From assembly GCA_947071955.1 (NCBI GenBank), contig CAMTGL010000113.1, positions 1 to 6,646 on the forward strand: a stretch of DNA of 6,646 nucleotides. Direction: 5' to 3'. The notes below the pieces were generated by a model. The model did no database searches. It saw only the letters and a list, made by a program, of their open reading frames with translations, and was not told the DNA's origin. The DNA comes from an uncultured Plesiomonas sp. GTDB lineage: Bacteria > Pseudomonadota > Gammaproteobacteria > Enterobacterales > CAMTGL01. Positions within the stretch are counted from its first letter, which is position 1. The number at the start of each line of letters is the position of its first letter. A program made the position numbers and the translations under genes. This document shows positions 6,069 to 6,646 of this stretch, piece by piece.

Positions 6069-6646
6069 ATGATTATTCCCGCACTGGATCTGATCGACGG
6101 CAAAGTCGTGCGCCTGCTACAGGGTGACTATGATCACAAAACCGAATACCACGCCGACCCAACAGAGCGTCTGCAAACCTATCAGCAAGCAGGAGCACAA
6201 TGGCTGCATCTGGTTGATTTAACCGGCGCAAAAGACACCAGCCAGCGCCAACTGACATTAATTGCCAAGCTGATTGCTGCAACACCCGCCAATGTGCAAA
6301 TTGGCGGCGGTATCCGCACTGAACAGGATGTTGCCGATTTACTGGCAGCAGGTGCGGCACGCGTTGTCATTGGTTCAACCGCAGTACGCAATGTCACCGA
6401 AGTAAAACGTTGGTTCTCACTGTTCGGCCCTGAACGGCTGGTACTGGCACTTGATGTGCGTATCGGCAGTGATGAGGTCAAGCGCGTTGCCGTCAGCGGC
6501 TGGCAACAAGACTCCGGTATTGCCATTGAAACCTTGCTCGAAGAGTATCAAACCGTCGGCCTTAAGCACGTGTTATGCACCGATATTTCGCGCGATGGCA
6601 CGCTGTCAGGGTCAAACGTACGCCTGTACCGTGAACTAGCAGCGCG
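6069..6646 (+). CDS. hisA: ProFAR isomerase (phosphoribosylformimino-AICAR-phosphate isomerase), 3' end cut by window edge
   Basis: HisA is a TIM-barrel enzyme that opens the ribose ring of ProFAR by an Amadori rearrangement to give PRFAR, the substrate of HisH-HisF. The frame starts MIIPALDLIDGKVVRL and stays open for 192 codons to the right edge; E. coli HisA has about 245. The catalytic base Asp7 and the catalytic acid Asp129 (in LALDVR) are present, as are the phosphate-binding segments QIGGGIR and VIGSTAV and the late DISRDGT block (172-178). It starts at ATG 6069, 5 nt after the hisH stop. GGAG at 6054-6057, inside the end of hisH, is the likely ribosome binding site; AAGG directly before the ATG is too close. 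The close relative HisF is excluded by the N-terminal sequence. Confidence 0.97.
   Translation, partial: MIIPALDLIDGKVVRLLQGDYDHKTEYHADPTERLQTYQQAGAQWLHLVDLTGAKDTSQRQLTLIAKLIAATPANVQIGGGIRTEQDVADLLAAGAARVVIGSTAVRNVTEVKRWFSLFGPERLVLALDVRIGSDEVKRVAVSGWQQDSGIAIETLLEEYQTVGLKHVLCTDISRDGTLSGSNVRLYRELAA

Noticed and set aside
1..6646. CRISPR arrays, tRNA/rRNA genes, insertion sequences, phage or defence genes
   Set aside because: Apart from the yoaA fragment the window is filled by a housekeeping biosynthetic operon; I saw no repeat-spacer pattern, transposase motif, or tRNA-like fold.

Overview
The window carries the first six structural genes of a histidine biosynthesis operon in the order hisG-hisD-hisC-hisB-hisH-hisA. 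HisA is cut by the right edge. A complete his leader (hisL peptide, pause hairpin, antiterminator, intrinsic terminator) precedes them, and on the left lies the divergently transcribed 5' part of a yoaA-type DinG/XPD-like DNA helicase gene. The host is most likely a gammaproteobacterium. The reasons are the fused bifunctional HisB, the long-form HisG, the hisGDCBHA order, a his leader that closely resembles the enterobacterial one as I recall it, and proteins that align almost without gaps to my memory of the E. coli enzymes. I cannot name the genus. The extra protein tails at the gene junctions and the 25-residue leader peptide differ from E. coli and Salmonella.

Layout: positions 1-308 (minus strand) hold the N-terminal 102 codons of YoaA, including Walker A. 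Positions 350-379 hold a minus-strand sigma70-like promoter with a near-consensus LexA (SOS) box inside its spacer. Positions 380-550 are intergenic and should contain the his promoter, for which only a weak candidate is visible. Positions 551-728 are the attenuator: a 25-residue leader peptide with six consecutive His codons, then mutually exclusive RNA pairings ending in a GC-rich hairpin and a T-run. Positions 729-906 are an unusually long untranslated stretch with small inverted repeats. From 907 to the right edge the his genes are packed with gaps of 5 nt or less, or with 4-nt start/stop overlaps.

The genes cover step 1 (HisG), the four-carbon and nitrogen chemistry of the late pathway (HisB dehydratase, HisC, HisB phosphatase, HisD), the isomerase HisA, and the glutaminase half of IGP synthase (HisH). 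HisF and HisI(E), needed to complete the pathway, presumably follow outside the window. Expression should be set by histidyl-tRNA charging through the attenuator, with feedback inhibition of HisG. The neighbouring helicase gene appears to be under separate DNA-damage control.

I looked for a previously undescribed system and did not find one. The points most worth a second look are the LexA-box promoter of yoaA, the basic N-terminal extension of HisB, the smaller tails on HisC and HisD, and the long structured gap between attenuator and hisG.
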